From the NCBI GenBank assembly GCA_030737875.1, contig CM060910.1, positions 246,048,427 to 246,112,426 of the forward strand: a stretch of DNA of 64,000 nucleotides, in the 5' to 3' direction. The position numbers were made by a program, and so were the translations under genes. Under the pieces are notes generated by a model. The model saw nothing but the letters and a program-made list of their open reading frames with translations, did no database searches and was not told where the DNA came from. Numbering within the stretch: the stretch's first letter is position 1; every line of letters starts with the position of its first letter. Below, piece by piece: positions 11,474-23,559 of this stretch. Source of the stretch: Allium sativum. Its lineage: Eukaryota > Streptophyta > Magnoliopsida > Asparagales > Amaryllidaceae.

Positions 11474-12111
11474 AGTTCTTTAGCTGTGGCAAGAAGGGCC
11501 ATTATGCTAAAGAATGTTGAGCAAAGCCAACGGACATAAAGTGCTTTAACTGCGGCCAAGTGGGACATCACAAGGATAAATGTCCGCAACCCCCCAAAGA
11601 GAAGAAGATTGTGAAAGCATATGCTATTAATGTTGTTCCTTCTTCGTCGAATGCCCCAATTACGGCGGAGAAAGGAAAGAATGTCGTCATTCAAGGTATC
11701 CTTTCTGTTTATGATGTTCCTGTTCAAGTATTATTTGATACTGGGGCTTCCCATTCCTTCATATCTAGTGACTTGGTAGATAGGTTGGGATTGGAACCCG
11801 AGATAGTCGATAGACCTTTAGCAGTGATGAACCTAATTGGTTGCTTGACTAGCCTTAGTATGATTTGTCGTAATGTGGTCTTATCGAGTCATGGATGTAT
11901 GTTTGTTTTTGATTGCTTTGTTTTGGGCTTTACTGGGTTTGACATTATTTTGGGAGTCGATTGGCTCCAAAGGTACGAGGTGGTGGTAGACTGTGTGGGC
12001 ATTTTGGTAACAGTTAGAGCAGATGATGAGCGGAGGGTAGTATTTGGTGGTCTACCTAGTGATGGGGTAATGGCTAGTTTTCTAAATTCCCTTGACATAT
12101 CTCATGATTAG
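11474..12111 (+). pseudogene. Element A zinc knuckles and aspartic protease
   Basis: Two CCHC knuckles: the first reads SCGKKGHYAKEC with its leading Cys replaced by Phe and a stop just after it; the second, CFNCGQVGHHKDKC, is intact. From 11560 the frame is open for 183 codons and holds the retroviral-type aspartic protease with LFDTGASHSFIS (catalytic Asp codon at 11737-11739) and the second signature FDIILGVDWL near 11945. The protease matures Gag-Pol in the particle. The frame ends at a TAG at 12109, while homology continues into the RT linker. Confidence 0.88.
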
Positions 12112-12851
12112 TTTTCAGATGTGCCTGTGGCTGGCCAGTATCCAGACGTCTTCGAGGAAGTGACCGGACTTCCACCACACTAAGAGATTGAGTTTCGTAT
12201 GGATTTAGTAAAGATGCCAGACCTATAGTGATGCCTCTTCGTCGTATGGCACCAAGAGAGCAGCAAGAACTCGGGATGCAAGTAAGCAATCTTTTGAAGA
12301 AGCGATTTATCAAAAGAAGTGTTTCTAAGTGGGGATAACCAGTTGTGTTTGCTACCAAGGCAGATGGTTCGCTTCGATTGTGTGTGGACTACCGCGAGTT
12401 GAATAAGGTGACGAGAAAGAATAAGTATACTCTACCACGGATATATGATTTGTTTGATCAGTTGAGTGGAGCGAGAGTGTTCTTCCAGTTGGATCTCGCG
12501 ACAGGTTTTCATCAGCTTAGAGTGGAAGCTGAGAGTATAGCTAAAACGGCATTTCGAACGCCGTCTGGATTCTATGAGTAGTTGGTCATGCCATTCGGGT
12601 TGACCAATGCACCAGCATATTTTGTGGATCTTATGAATAGGGTATTCCGAGATCAATTGAATAAGTTTTTTCTTGTGTTCGTGGACGATATACTTGTATA
12701 CTCGAGGATAGAGGAAGAACACAAAGAACATTTTAGAGTAGTGATGGAGGTGTTGAGAAAACACCATTTGAAAGCGAAGTTTTCTAAGTGTCACTTCTGG
12801 AGGAGTGAAGTGAAGTTCTTGGGCCATGTTGTTTCATAGAATGGTATTGAC
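12112..12851 (+). pseudogene. Element A reverse transcriptase, broken
   Basis: RT motifs in order: [18 protein letters not shown] (from about 12360), [30 protein letters not shown], then FVDDILVYS with the catalytic Asp pair at 12684-12689. In-frame stops occur at 12579 (TAG in place of a conserved Trp codon, so G to A) and 12837. Upstream, 12180-12345 holds the linker with several stops and a GATAA replacing the usual Gly-Ala-Pro. The enzyme copied element RNA to DNA; this copy cannot be translated through. Confidence 0.88.
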
Positions 12852-13460
12852 ATGGATCCTGCGAAGGTGGCTACGGTACAAGATTGGTCAATGCCCAAGA
12901 ATGCAACAGACGTAAAAAGTTTCTTGGGATTATCTGGATATTATCGTAAGTTTATCCAATACTTCTCCAAGATAGCAGCGCCGTTGACTCAGTTGGCCAA
13001 GAAGAATCAAGCTTTTGTTTGGGATGAAAGATGCGAGAATGAAATCAAGGGCCTAAAGGAAAAGTTGACGCATGCACCAGTGTTAGTCATTCCTAAAGGG
13101 AATGAAGAGATGACAGTATACACGAATGCATGTGGTACCGGACTAGGTGTTGTATTGATGCAAGGAGGCAGGGTTGCAGCTTATGCTAGTCGGCAACTGA
13201 AACCACATGAGAAAAGATATCCTACCCATGATTTGGAATTGGTAGCGATCATGTTCGCGTTGTAGATATGGAGACATTATCTCTTAGGAGAAAGATTCGA
13301 GTTGTTTACCGATCATAAATCGTTAAAGTATATTTTCTCTCAGAAGGATTTAAATCTCCGATAGCAAAGATGGTTAGAATTCTTGGCTTCCTAGATTTCG
13401 TTATCGCATACACACCAGGAAAGGGCAATGCGGTAGTCGATGCATTAAGTAGGAGACATG
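12852..13460 (+). pseudogene. Element A RNase H region, catalytic Asp lost
   Basis: The frame 12852-13265 carries the RT connection ([23 protein letters not shown]) and the RNase H start. The first RNase H catalytic position reads [11 protein letters not shown]: Asn replaces Asp (codon AAT at 13125-13127), where the second A copy has GAT. Stops follow at 13263 (TAG) and about 13362 (TAG where copy 2 has CAG), with a one-base deletion near 13392 relative to copy 2. [16 protein letters not shown] marks the domain end. Confidence 0.85.
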
Positions 13461-13469
13461 CCAATTTAG

Positions 13470-14790
13470 GGGCCATGTTTCTTGAATGGAAGCAACTGGA
13501 GTATATCGCAGGGTATGATTTTAGACTAAAGTGCGAATTGGATCCAGAAATGCCAGCAAGTTTGACGATCAGACCCACTTTGATTGAGCGGATTGGTTCC
13601 AAACAGAGGGACGATCCTAATCTATTGGAAATCATCTCTAATTTAGAGATGGGTATCGATGAGGAGATGAACAAGTATGGGCTTGATCAAGATGGATGGT
13701 TTAGAAAGAATGGGAGACTAGTTGTGCCTAATGTCAATGGATTGAGAGATGAAGTACTTAGAGAATGTCATCACTCAAAACTGACTATACACCCCGGTGG
13801 TAACAAAATGTATCGAGATATGAGGTAGACCTACTACTGGGAAGGGATGAAAAGAGACGTTGGGAAGTTTATATCCAAATGCATGAACTGCTAGTTAGTT
13901 AAAGCTGAGCAAAAGAAACCTAGTGGTATGTTACAACCATTAGAAATTCCAGAATTGAAATGGGAACAAGTCTCAATGGATTTCATTAATGGGTTACCAA
14001 AGACTAGATCGGGCCATGATAGCATTTGGGTGATTGTGGACCGATTGACCAAGAGTACAAGGTTTATACCCATCAAGTCGAATATAATAGCAGCTAAGTT
14101 AGCAGAACTATATATGAAGTGGGTAGTGAGATTTCATGGAGTACCCAAAGGTATTGTAAGTGACTGAGATCCGTTGTTCACTAGTGGATTTTGGAAGAGC
14201 TTACAAGAGGCTCTAGGATCAGAATTACATCTCAGTACCGCGTACCATCCTCAAACCGACGGTCAGATAGAGAGGGTGAATCGAGTATTAGAAGATCTCT
14301 TGAGAGCTTGCATATTAGATTTTGGTGGATCAAGGGATGACCATTTGCATCTAGTGGAGTTCGCATATAATAATAGTTATCAGACTAGTATTGGTATGGC
14401 TCCATACGAAGCTTTGTGCGGAAGACCGTGCAACTCACCATCATGCTGGCTGGAAACCGATGAGAAATTTGTGCTTGGCCGGATGTAATAAGAGAAACTT
14501 CAGAAAAGATCAAGGTTATCCAACAGCGAATGAAGGTTGTCCAAGATAGGCAGAAAAGTTATGCTGATAAAGGAGAAGAGAATCGAAATTCTCCATTGGC
14601 GACTTGGTGTTTGTCAAGATTACTCCGTTAAAGAGCATGATTCAATTTGGCAGGAGAGGCAAGTTAGCAGCAAGATCTATTAGTCCATCCCCAGTTCTCG
14701 AGCAAGTTAGGAATTTAGCATATAAAGTCGAGTTGCCGGACAAGATGGCAGGAGTTCATAACGTATTTCATGTTTCCTAGTTAAGGAAAT
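13470..14790 (+). pseudogene. Element A integrase, copy 1, broken
   Basis: The integrase inserts the cDNA into the genome. The HHCC zinc region spans 13760-13900 ([13 protein letters not shown], then CMNC). The catalytic core has SMDFINGLP near 13975, then a TGA immediately after the second catalytic Asp (14166), then QTDGQIERVNR near 14250. Compared with copy 2, stops at about 13826, 13893 and 14778 are all CAG to TAG, and small indels near 14480 and 14567 shift the frame. Domain order and motifs are clear, but the protein cannot be made. Confidence 0.87.
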
Positions 14791-14792
14791 TC

Positions 14793-15023
14793 GTGCACGA
14801 CCCCGATGTGGCTATTTCACCTGATCAGTTGGCTGATATCGAAGTTGAACCTGAGGCGGTTGGGAACCGCAAGCCGATTCGTATTGTCAAGCACGATACA
14901 AAGAAATTTCGATGGAAAGCGATGAATCTAGTCAAGGTTCAGTGGGGCGGGGATGAGAATGATTGTACTTGGGAGACAGAGGAGAGCATTAAGGAGACGT
15001 TTCCAGAGTTCTTTGCCTGGTAA
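14793..15023 (+). pseudogene. Element A chromodomain, copy 1
   Basis: Open 76-codon frame ending in TAA at 15021. The C-terminal segment LVKVQWGGDENDCTWETEES followed by IKETFPEF is the chromodomain signature of chromoviruses, which directs integration toward particular chromatin. It is the last part of pol; the PPT and LTR2 follow after about 140 bases. Confidence 0.82.
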
Positions 15024-15158
15024 AGTTTTCATTTCGATTTAGTCTATCCACATGCTAGGATAGGTTTGTTTTGTATGTTTGATTGCGAGATATGGCCGGT
15101 AGGCATGCGGGACCTATTGGTTGTTTCTTAGTTGAGGAATTTCGGGGGCGAAATTTTT

Positions 15159-15172
15159 TAAGGAGGGGAGAG
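15159..15172 (+). other. Polypurine tract before LTR2
   Basis: AAGGAGGGGAGAG directly precedes TGTAACGACC. It is the plus-strand primer site of element A. The same tract lies before LTR3 (32930-32942). Confidence 0.85.
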
Positions 15173-15451
15173 TGTAACGACCCGCATTCTACGTATCAAA
15201 GGATCGTAGAATATTTATTTCTTTTTCATATGTGGTCGTATAGTTGTGTAACTTTGGGTAACGAATATTGGGGTTATTTCCCATGTTCACGGTTTTTGCC
15301 AATTTTTAAATGACCGTTTTGCCCCTAGCTGATCCTGTTTCAGCCATAACTTTTGATTGGTAAGGATTTTTGACTTGAAACCACTTCCATTATATCTGGA
15401 TGATGTTCTACCTTTCCGTAGAGTGGTCACATTAGCCAAACCGGCTTACCA
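15173..15451 (+). repeat. Element A LTR2, first 279 bp only
   Basis: It matches the first 280 bases of LTR1 and LTR3, then stops inside the phrase AAACCGGCTTACC, where element B begins. The remaining roughly 2.26 kb of this LTR is not found on the far side of B. Confidence 0.88.
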
Positions 15452-17216
15452 GTTGACGAACCCAAACCCTGTTCCACGGTGGCAAGGGTAATCTTTGGAA
15501 TATAACACATAAACAAATAACAACAGAACAGAAATAAATAAATACACTAGATAATGTACAATAGAATTCACTAGATAAACATAATCATCAGAGTTACACG
15601 TTATACAGGATCATACTTAGTACAAAATACAGTTCAGCTTTACATAAATGTCTACAGCGGAATCAAAACATAATATGTACAACAGGAGCTGAACAGCATA
15701 AAAAGAAAGAAATTATAGAATCCAGCTTCAGCTCCAGCTATCCAGAAAGAGCCTGCTAAAACCTGAATACAAGGTTGCCCGTGTAGAAATAGGGGCACCC
15801 GAGTTTGCAAGTGAAACAAACTACGAGTCAGTCATGGGACTAGTATGAGAAATCTACTTAACATATTTTACAATAAGGCCAATCAAAGGACTACGCCGCT
15901 AATGCGAAACGGGTTTACTCCATTGGATTTCCAGTGCTTTAAACAAGTAAATCTTTTAAACATCGCAATGTTTTTTACAAAAATGAAGCCATTATAAGAC
16001 TCAGTTCCCATCACACAATGCAATGCAAACCGTAGGATAGAGTTTTACCTTATAATGGCCAAAAGATGCTTGATACGAATAAAGCAAAAGCATTTGATAT
16101 TATTACTAGTGTTTATATGTTTTAAAAACAGTTTCAATCATAAGTATCAATCATAGATGGCATGGGTACCATATATATGTCGCCATATACGGGTATACAA
16201 TCAAAACCGCACGATGTCGTATTTGGAAATTGGATTTCCGTCATGAACCAAGGCAATGGATCGTCCTTACATCTTCGAGACGCTCTAGCCCGCCCCTCAG
16301 GACCCAAACTCAGGTGGGCCCTTGGATCGTCAGGGACGGTCCACATGGAGTGGATTCAAATTCCTGAACACTACGTTTTCCCACCCTATGGGGCGTCAAC
16401 TGGTCATATACTGACCAGACCATCGGCCCAGGAGCGACCGATATAACCGAGGCGCCTCGCTATCAATCATCCACATAAGTAAAATGCCCGGGTGTGTAAA
16501 ACCCAAAGCACCACTCCTAGCTAGAAGGAAACGCATGTCCTCCCTGATGTCTTCTCCCGTTTCTGGCTCATACCGGGGTGTGAGGCTTGCGAATCAACGC
16601 TAAACACAAAGCTTGCTATTTAAAGCCCTACTTTGATCATCAACCACAAAGCTCTGCTTTTCAACAAAAGCTTTGATCACCGCATCTATGCATGCCATGT
16701 TGCCAATATACAACGTCAGACATATGTCTATTTACAAGTCCGTTCTGGGTCTGAACGAAATCGGAGGATCTTTATTCCTTGCACATCCGAACGATCAACA
16801 AGTACGTCCGGACAACCACAACTGTAATCCCTTCAGGGCAGCAACTCCCATCGAAGGCATCAGTAGCCATCCAACTGACCTGAAGATCATCGGTCTTGCA
16901 CCGTCTCCATATCTTCGACTTCTAACCGTCGATCAATTATTTGAAATGAGAATTAACTCGGCCTTTTCAATTAATCCACGTATATTTAGAATTCAAATAA
17001 ATTCATTTCAATGGTTAAATTATTCGACATCAATAATTCTATTCTTTAATGTAATTTTCACGTCAAACACATTCAACCATCTAATATCCAATAAACCGAG
17101 TAAATTCAGTTTATTTCCATTCCATATCGATTATAATGTTTTATCATGATTTATCGCTATTTTTATTCATTTAAAAATAGCCAATTTATATAAACGACGC
17201 TTTAGGCCATAACGCG

Positions 17217-17710
17217 GACGTGGCACTATTTTTCTTCAAATTTGATTTGCACATGTCTGAAAATCTAACCGTTGGATCTTTACAAATTTTATATCATTGG
17301 AAAGATCTTTTCAAAACGAATCCAGCGATTCCAGTTTTGGGAAAATTCGACGGTAGGATCTCCCGGTACAATCGTTTGAAGTTACGATTTCAAAATACGA
17401 ACTGCAGCATCGTTATTTGATTTATTTTAATTATATTTATATATATATATAAATATAATCCATTTTGGCGTTGTTTTCATTCAGATTTGAATTAAACATT
17501 CCAAACAATCTAACCATTGGATCTTTGCAAAGTCGGTGTCCTTGGAAAGATATTCCCAAAGCGAACCCAACGGTTTCGGTTTCGGGAAAATCCGATGGTC
17601 GGATCTCCCGCAATAATTGTTTGAAATCATGGTTTCAAAATACAAACTACAGCTTCATTATTCGATTTATTTTAATTATATTTATATATATGTATATAAA
17701 TATAGTCCAT
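17217..17710 (-). repeat. 245-bp tandem duplication in B LTR
   Basis: Two units (about 17217-17460 and 17465-17710) each carry an ATCTAACC(G/A)TTGGATC core, a TTGGAAAGAT phrase and a GGTCGGATCTCCCG-like end. The same pair is in the other B LTR (27680-27900 and 27907-28140). A single related unit is in C (2800-2960), and a more diverged one is in D (42290-42430). Both units keep an open frame of similar sequence, but this probably just reflects recent duplication. Confidence 0.82.
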
Positions 17711-17729
17711 TCTTCGATTTCAAAAACCA

Positions 17730-18260
17730 TTTCAACTCATATAGGTGATAAAAATGATATTTTTATCCAACAGATGTTTATTTCAACACATGACTATTTT
17801 TAACAATTCGTATATATAGTAAAAATATGATTTTTATTGTCAAAAATTTTTATTTCAAAACATGATTATTTTATATACTTCATATAGATGATAAAAATGT
17901 GATTTTTATTGTCAAAACAATTTATTTCAAAACATGGTTATTTTATATACTTCATATAGATGATAAAAATGTGATCTTTATTGTTAAAGCAATTTATTTC
18001 AAGAATGAAGATTTTTAGCAATTCATATATATTATAAAAATGATATTTTTATTGTCAAAACAATGTATTTCAAACATGACTATTTTATATGTTTCACACA
18101 TATAATATAAATGTTATTTTTATCGCTCAGGCTGTTTTTATTTCATACATTCTATAAAAATATTATTTTTATCGTTCAAACCATTTTTATTTCATACATT
18201 CGATAAAAATGTTATTTTTATCGTTCAAACCATTTTATTTCAAAAATGAATATTTTTTCC
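17730..18260 (-). repeat. AT-rich tandem repeats in B LTR (about 72 and 49 bp units)
   Basis: GATAAAAATGTGATTTTTAT-type units about 72 bases apart, followed by 49-base units with TTTATCGTTCAAACCA and TTTCATACATTCGATAAAAA. The copy number of the 49-base unit differs in the other LTR (28200-28745), which has an additional unit. Confidence 0.82.
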
Positions 18261-18588
18261 ATACATGAATATATTTCAATACATGAATATAAATCAAACA
18301 CAGGAATATTTCAGAAAATTTCGGTAGCATAACGGCAGGGTAGTTAAAACCGGCACCGTCCCGAGTACGGCTCCTCGCTTTACCTCAAAGCCTCGCAGCT
18401 TTTGACAATGGGGATCCAATATCTAGTACGTATGCAGATGAATTTTCCCATATACTAATCCTATTGGGATTTCAACCACAATCAATCATTTCCAATCAAC
18501 CATTCATGATATTCACCAAATTTCACATCAACCAAATCCAAACAATATCACAACCAATATAAATCGTCCATGGTCTATGGACGAGGGG

Positions 18589-18590
<2 letters not shown>

Positions 18591-18635
<45 letters not shown>

Positions 18636-18665
18636 CTATGTATGTATGTATGTATGTATATGTAT
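18591..18665. repeat. (TG)n(TA)n(TATG)n microsatellite in left B LTR
   Basis: A GT run, then more than 10 TA units, then TATG units. The matching place in the right LTR (29085-29110) has almost none of it, so the microsatellite expanded in this copy after insertion. Confidence 0.9.
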
Positions 18666-20313
18666 GTATATAAATATATTTCGATTTCATTTCAGTATCA
18701 TTTAAACTATGATTTTTACAACGCATATATAACTTATACATCGCACATACAACTTATAAAATGCTTATACATGATTCGTACAATGCTTATATAACTCATA
18801 CATCGACCATATAATTTATACACCGTCATTCCATATCGTTTATAATTCAGAAATCTCACATTGGGTTCCACTCCTCCAAAAACTGTAGAAGGCTTAGAAA
18901 AATATCCGGTCTCTTCTAAAATGTAGGGGACGTCCACCCGAGTCCAATGTCTCTTGTTTCACTGGATTTCGACAACATAGAAAACAGATACAATTTTTAT
19001 TGTAAAATCATAAATCGTAGCGCTTCAAAGTGCTATAATCAGTAAAATAAAATCAAAGCCGTTACCTTTCGCGAAGGGTTCAAAATTAGGTTTCAATTTA
19101 TCGGCCAATTCGTGTATCGTCGCGTCGATCAGACTTCACCACGCGAAAGAGGGAGGATAGGCGCAGGGATCGGTGGTGGTGGCGCTCCTTTCGACCACCA
19201 GTAGAGGGAGCGGCGACGGGTTGAACTTCCAAACTTCTCGAGCTCGATTTGAGCTCAATACTCCACTAAAAATTATGCAACTAGTATGGATCTGAAGATT
19301 AGGAGATGCTCTACAAAAACCTCAACTGGGTGGAGAGATTTTGATGAGTGGATTGGAAGAAAAAGAGGAGAGAAGGAGGAGGCCTTTTTCCGCCGTCGGG
19401 GTGAATAAAGGTCGCGGAGAGAATGAATTCTATTGGCCTATTTTTTTAATTTATATATTTTTAAAATCCAAAAATACCCCTACCACATACGAACTCCAAT
19501 CCAAACCCAACGACTGTCGTCCCTAGCTAAATACCCCTATTCCGAACACAATGGGATATGTTTTGTAAGCCCATTTGACTGTTTCAGTTAGTTTCTCTTC
19601 AAATTAAAATATAAAACATTCAATATTTGATTTGAACGTACATTTCAATTTGCCAGGGCCACATACTGATCCCAAAAATTCCAGAAAAATAAATCTAGCT
19701 ATATTTTGACGATACGGTCCCAACAAAACTAGTTTCGTCGAATTCTAAGACCGTTTGAAAAATGGCCATTCTCTGGTCGATCCAAATTGACTGAAATCAA
19801 CCAAACACATTTTCCTTTGCCACGCTCATATATTAACTTCAAAAATTATGGAATTTAAAAACTAACAATAATTTGACATCCCAGATCCAACAAAAGTGGT
19901 TTCATCAAAAACGGAGGTCGTTTGCAAAATAGTTATTTTCAACGGCTATATAAACTCCATAGCGACCTTTCTGAAAATTCATTTGGCCATAGCTTTTTAT
20001 TCCAGCTACGAAATTTTGATTTTTTAGATTCGTTAGAGAGATATTCATAAATAAATTTTAACATTTTTGGTTACATTAAAATCCATTTTATTTTGCACCC
20101 AGTACAGTCAATCAAAGTTCAAATTCAAAATTTCAAATTACCACGCCATTTCAGGCTTTGTTTATAATTAAAATAAATATATTTATTTTCCAACTCAATT
20201 CAAATAGACTTTTGGTCGTTTTTATTTAAAATAATTTATTTTAAATATTCAAAATTCAATAAAATTGCCAAATTAAAATTTTTAAATTTGTTCTGATTTT
20301 CCGGGTTGTTGCA

Positions 20314-20328
20314 ATCTCCCCCACTTAA
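20314..20328 (-). other. Polypurine tract of element B
   Basis: On the minus strand TTTTAAGTGGGGGAGAT directly precedes the 3' LTR start TGCAACAACCC. It is preceded by CGGGGACGAAAAG, matched in D by CGAGGACGAAAT beside its own tract. Confidence 0.85.
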
Positions 20329-21383
20329 AATCTTTTCGTCCCCGAAAAGGAACGAAGCCGAAAGTTGTTTAATTAACCAACTCAACTTTCATTCTGGCTT
20401 TCATTCTTCAACTTTTTAGTTTCTAAGAATTTTCCAATTCTTCAAAAAATTTGGCTAACACCCTAAATTTTCGAAAAATTTCGCCATAACCTCCTTTGTA
20501 CGAGGAGGGGTTTGGAAATTTATTAGGTCGTCTTAAGTACCTAATAAGCATACACATATTTATAGTGATATATTCCGGTGTCCACAGGGGAGTGCGTACA
20601 GATTACAACTCCAGAGAATAAATTCTCGTCACCCTATAAATGGTTTTTGTGCCTTAATGACCAGAGAGACGTGTTTATTGTCATCTCTAGACCCGTGAGG
20701 GTTTTTTATTAATCTTGCAATTTACCGTTATATTTTATATAGTCCATATCAGTCATCAGTTCAACCTGTAATATATAGTCAATGCCATACAAGCCTCTCG
20801 CTCGTATGGTACTTCAACCTCGTCACACAAGCTCCAAATGCTTATGTGGTATATGATGAAGTATGCCTATCTTCAAGAAGTATTCCATGTAATGCAATTC
20901 AAAATTAATTGTTACTATCCTATGGCGACATTTGTTATTACACACAGAACAACCAGCACTCCGCATCTAATGGCATTCACAGGAGTTGATATAATAAATA
21001 AAATTGCGCATCCAACTCATTAAGGTTTACCTATTTGTCAGGCACACAAATAAATTCTTTACTCAACAGCTGATCCATTTACCTGTTCATACATATATAA
21101 TGTACATGTATATATTTCTATCTATTTCAAATCAGTTCAATATTTGATTCATTCGAATAAATTTACCATCGTTCTCTTATTGATTTTATTATTCCAATGC
21201 GATTTAGTTTAAACTAACAATCACTCCACACAAACAACAATCAATTTATTTTTAACCCTTTCAAATATATAGCATTTAATTCATATACTCTTTTGAAATT
21301 ATTCAGATTATATGATTAAAAATTTCACATCCATGCAAAAGGAAACAACAGCAAAGTTGAAAATAATGTACCTAGCACCAGAG
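20329..21383 (-). other. Non-coding 3' module of B interior
   Basis: About 1 kb between pol and the polypurine tract with no credible frame. It holds ATTTCGCCATAACCTCC at 20479-20495 and CCTATTTGTCAGGCACACAA at 21029-21048. Both are present, in the same order and strand, inside the LTRs of D (about 41620 and 41762) and in the interior of C. It is thus a mobile module of the clan, here outside the LTR. Confidence 0.7.
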
Positions 21384-21740
21384 TCAATCTGAGATATCCA
21401 CCCTGCACTTAGGACAGGCCTTCTTAATGCTCTCTTCAGTTTCCCAAGTACAGTCTCGTGGATCTCCACTCCATTGCACTTTGACTAAGTGAACCTTCTT
21501 GTTCCTCAGCTCTTTTGTTTCTTTGCCAATATTCTTTAGCGGCTCTCTTCTCACAGCCAATTCTGGAGTAATTTCCAAATCCCATTGTGCGGCTTCTTCC
21601 ACGATCAAGTCTGGATCATCCACATGCTTTCGAAGTTGAGATAATTGAAACACATCATGTACCCTCAGGCAACCAATCTGGTAATTGAACCCTATAAGCG
21701 AGAGTTCCAATCCGTTCTAGAATAGGAAACAGACCAATAA
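21384..21740 (-). pseudogene. Element B integrase C-terminus and chromodomain
   Basis: The minus-strand open frame 21710-21384 carries HDVFQLSQLRKHVDDPD, the usual integrase-chromodomain linker, then HLVKVQWSGDPRDCTWETEE and a short tail ending in a stop. The last conserved Trp-Glu-Thr-Glu motif identifies the chromodomain. Frames upstream are shifted, so it would not be joined to the integrase core. Confidence 0.83.
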
Positions 21741-22660
21741 ATTTGGGCGCCAATTTCCCTGTTTTACCGAACCGGATTACTCCTCTCATCGGAGATACCT
21801 TCAAATACACATAGTCACTAACAGCGAATGATAAATCTCTTCTTCTCTTATCTACATAGCTCTTCTGTCGTCTTTGAGCGTGAGTAATCGTTTCTTAACG
21901 AAATCGACTTTGTCCGCAGCTTCGTGAATCATATCGGGTCCCAATACAAGTCTATTACCAGGTTCTACCCAACAAGAAGGAGATCGGCACGGTCTACCAT
22001 ACAGTGCTTCGAATGGTGACATTGTCAGGCTCGCTTAGTAGTTGTCGTTGTATGAGAACTCAGCCAAATGCAAATGGTCTTCCCATGATCTGCCAAAATC
22101 AATGACACATGCCCGCAGCAAATCTTCTAGAATACGATTCACCCTCTCAGTTTGATCATCTGTTTGAGGATGATAAGCGGTGCTCAAGTTCAGTTTTGTT
22201 CCCAATTCTACTTGGAATGCTTCCCAGAATTTACTAGCAAAAATCGGGTCATGATCGCTAATGGTACTGTTGGGAACTCCATGGAGTTTAACAATTTCCT
22301 TAAAATAAATCTGCGCCAGACTCCGAGCAGTTCTATTCGATCTTACAGGTATAAAATGGGTGGTCTTCGTAAACGATCTACGATCACCCAAATATTGTCA
22401 TTTCCTTTCCTGGTTCTGGGCAAACCATCTATGAAATCCATAGAAATATGTTCCCACTTCCCACCTGGAATTTCCAACGGTTGCAACAGTCCAGCCAGTT
22501 TCTGTTGATCGCTTTTGACTTGCTGACAAGTAGGACACCGGCTAACATATAAAGAAATGTCTCTTTTCATAAATCTCCACCAGAAAGTGCATTTGATATC
22601 ATTATACATTTTGCTCACTCCTAGATGGATACTAAATTTAGCTTTGTGACATTCATCCAA
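21741..22660 (-). pseudogene. Element B integrase, broken
   Basis: Minus-strand frame 22660-22343 has the zinc region (DECHKAKFSIHLG, CPTCQQ) and SMDFIDGLPRTRKGNDNIWV with the first catalytic Asp. Frame 22391-22035 overlaps it after a shift and has TISDHDPIFASKFWEA (second Asp) and AYHPQTDDQTERVNRILE (catalytic Glu). A stop follows at 22035, where homology continues (ASLTMSPFEALYGRPC-like region near 22010). Confidence 0.87.
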
Positions 22661-22713
22661 TACTTCTCTCCAGAATTCAGGAATGTTTGGAACACAAATC
22701 CGACCCTTTAACC

Positions 22714-23440
22714 TCAGAATCCCATCGTTATCAATATGAAAATCGAGGGCTCGCCTTTCTGAATTCTTTGACTGATCTTCTGAATGAAGTGATCATCCTT
22801 TTGAAGAGCAGATATGTTATCAATCAATGAAGGCGTGATGATAAGACTGGCGATAATTACATTCTTTCTGCTGAGCGCATCAGCCACAACATTCGCTTTC
22901 CCCGGAGTATATAAGATATCAAGATCATATGCCGCGAGAAATTCTAACCAACGTTGTTGCCTCATATTCAGATCTTTCTGGGTGAACAAATATTTCATTG
23001 ATTGATGATCAGTATATAATTCAAATTTCTCACCGAATAGATAATGCCTCTAGATTTTCATAGCAAACACGATGGCAACAATTCAAGATCGTGAGTTGCA
23101 TAATTCTTTTCATGTGGATTCAATTGACGGCTAGCATAAGCGACTACTTGGCCTCTTTGCATTAATACTGCACCAAGACCTACTTTAGAAGTGTCTATCC
23201 AAACTTTCAAGTCTTGATTGCCATCAATTATTGTTAACACTGGAGCAGTTGTCAATTTTAACTTCAGCTCTTGGAAAGCCGCCTCACATTCTAGATTCCA
23301 ATTGAATCTGGAATGTTTCTTAGTAAGCTTCGTTAAGGAACTAGATATCTTCGAAAAAAAATTAATGAACTTCTGATAATAACTGTCCAATCTGAGAAAA
23401 CTTCAGACTTCTATGGGTGTACGAGGTTGTTTCCAATTCT
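22714..23440 (-). pseudogene. Element B RNase H region
   Basis: Frame 23390-23058 on the minus strand holds [20 protein letters not shown] (RT connection) and [20 protein letters not shown] (RNase H start, with the catalytic Asp present), then [19 protein letters not shown] before a frameshift. Frame 22998-22714 continues with [18 protein letters not shown] and [17 protein letters not shown]. Confidence 0.85.
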
Positions 23441-23559
23441 GAATAGAAGTAATTTTACCAGGATCCACTGAAATTCCTTCTTTTGATACGACATGGCCAA
23501 GAAACTTTACCTCTTCTTGCCAGAATATACATTTGGAAAATTTGGCTTTTAAAACATTT

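Larger units (their letters stand above)
15452..20313 (-). repeat. Element B 3' LTR (left copy)
   Basis: Collinear with 25915-30764. On the minus strand it starts TGCAACAACCCGG (20313) and ends near 15452. From its 3' end it contains a splice-acceptor-like TTTTAGCAG (15753-15761), the GAGTTTG/CAAACT hairpin (15801-15822), a 245-bp tandem duplication (17217-17710), AT-rich tandem repeats (17730-18260), a GC-rich leader-like block (19100-19420) and a donor-like AAAGGTAAC (19062-19068). Open frames within it have no recognised domains. Confidence 0.92.

Noticed and set aside
15447..15451. TACCA as a target duplication for B
   Set aside because: The bases after the right edge (ACCAA) do not match in register, and that edge is itself deleted; no target duplication can be claimed.
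17220..17803. Similar frames in the two units of the B 245-bp duplication, also readable in C on the minus strand
   Set aside because: They look conserved as protein at first, but the units are simple DNA duplicates and D's copy does not keep the frame; a non-coding module is more likely.
17730..18260. Regular AT-rich repeats as a CRISPR array
   Set aside because: Units are contiguous with no unique spacers, inside a plant retrotransposon LTR.
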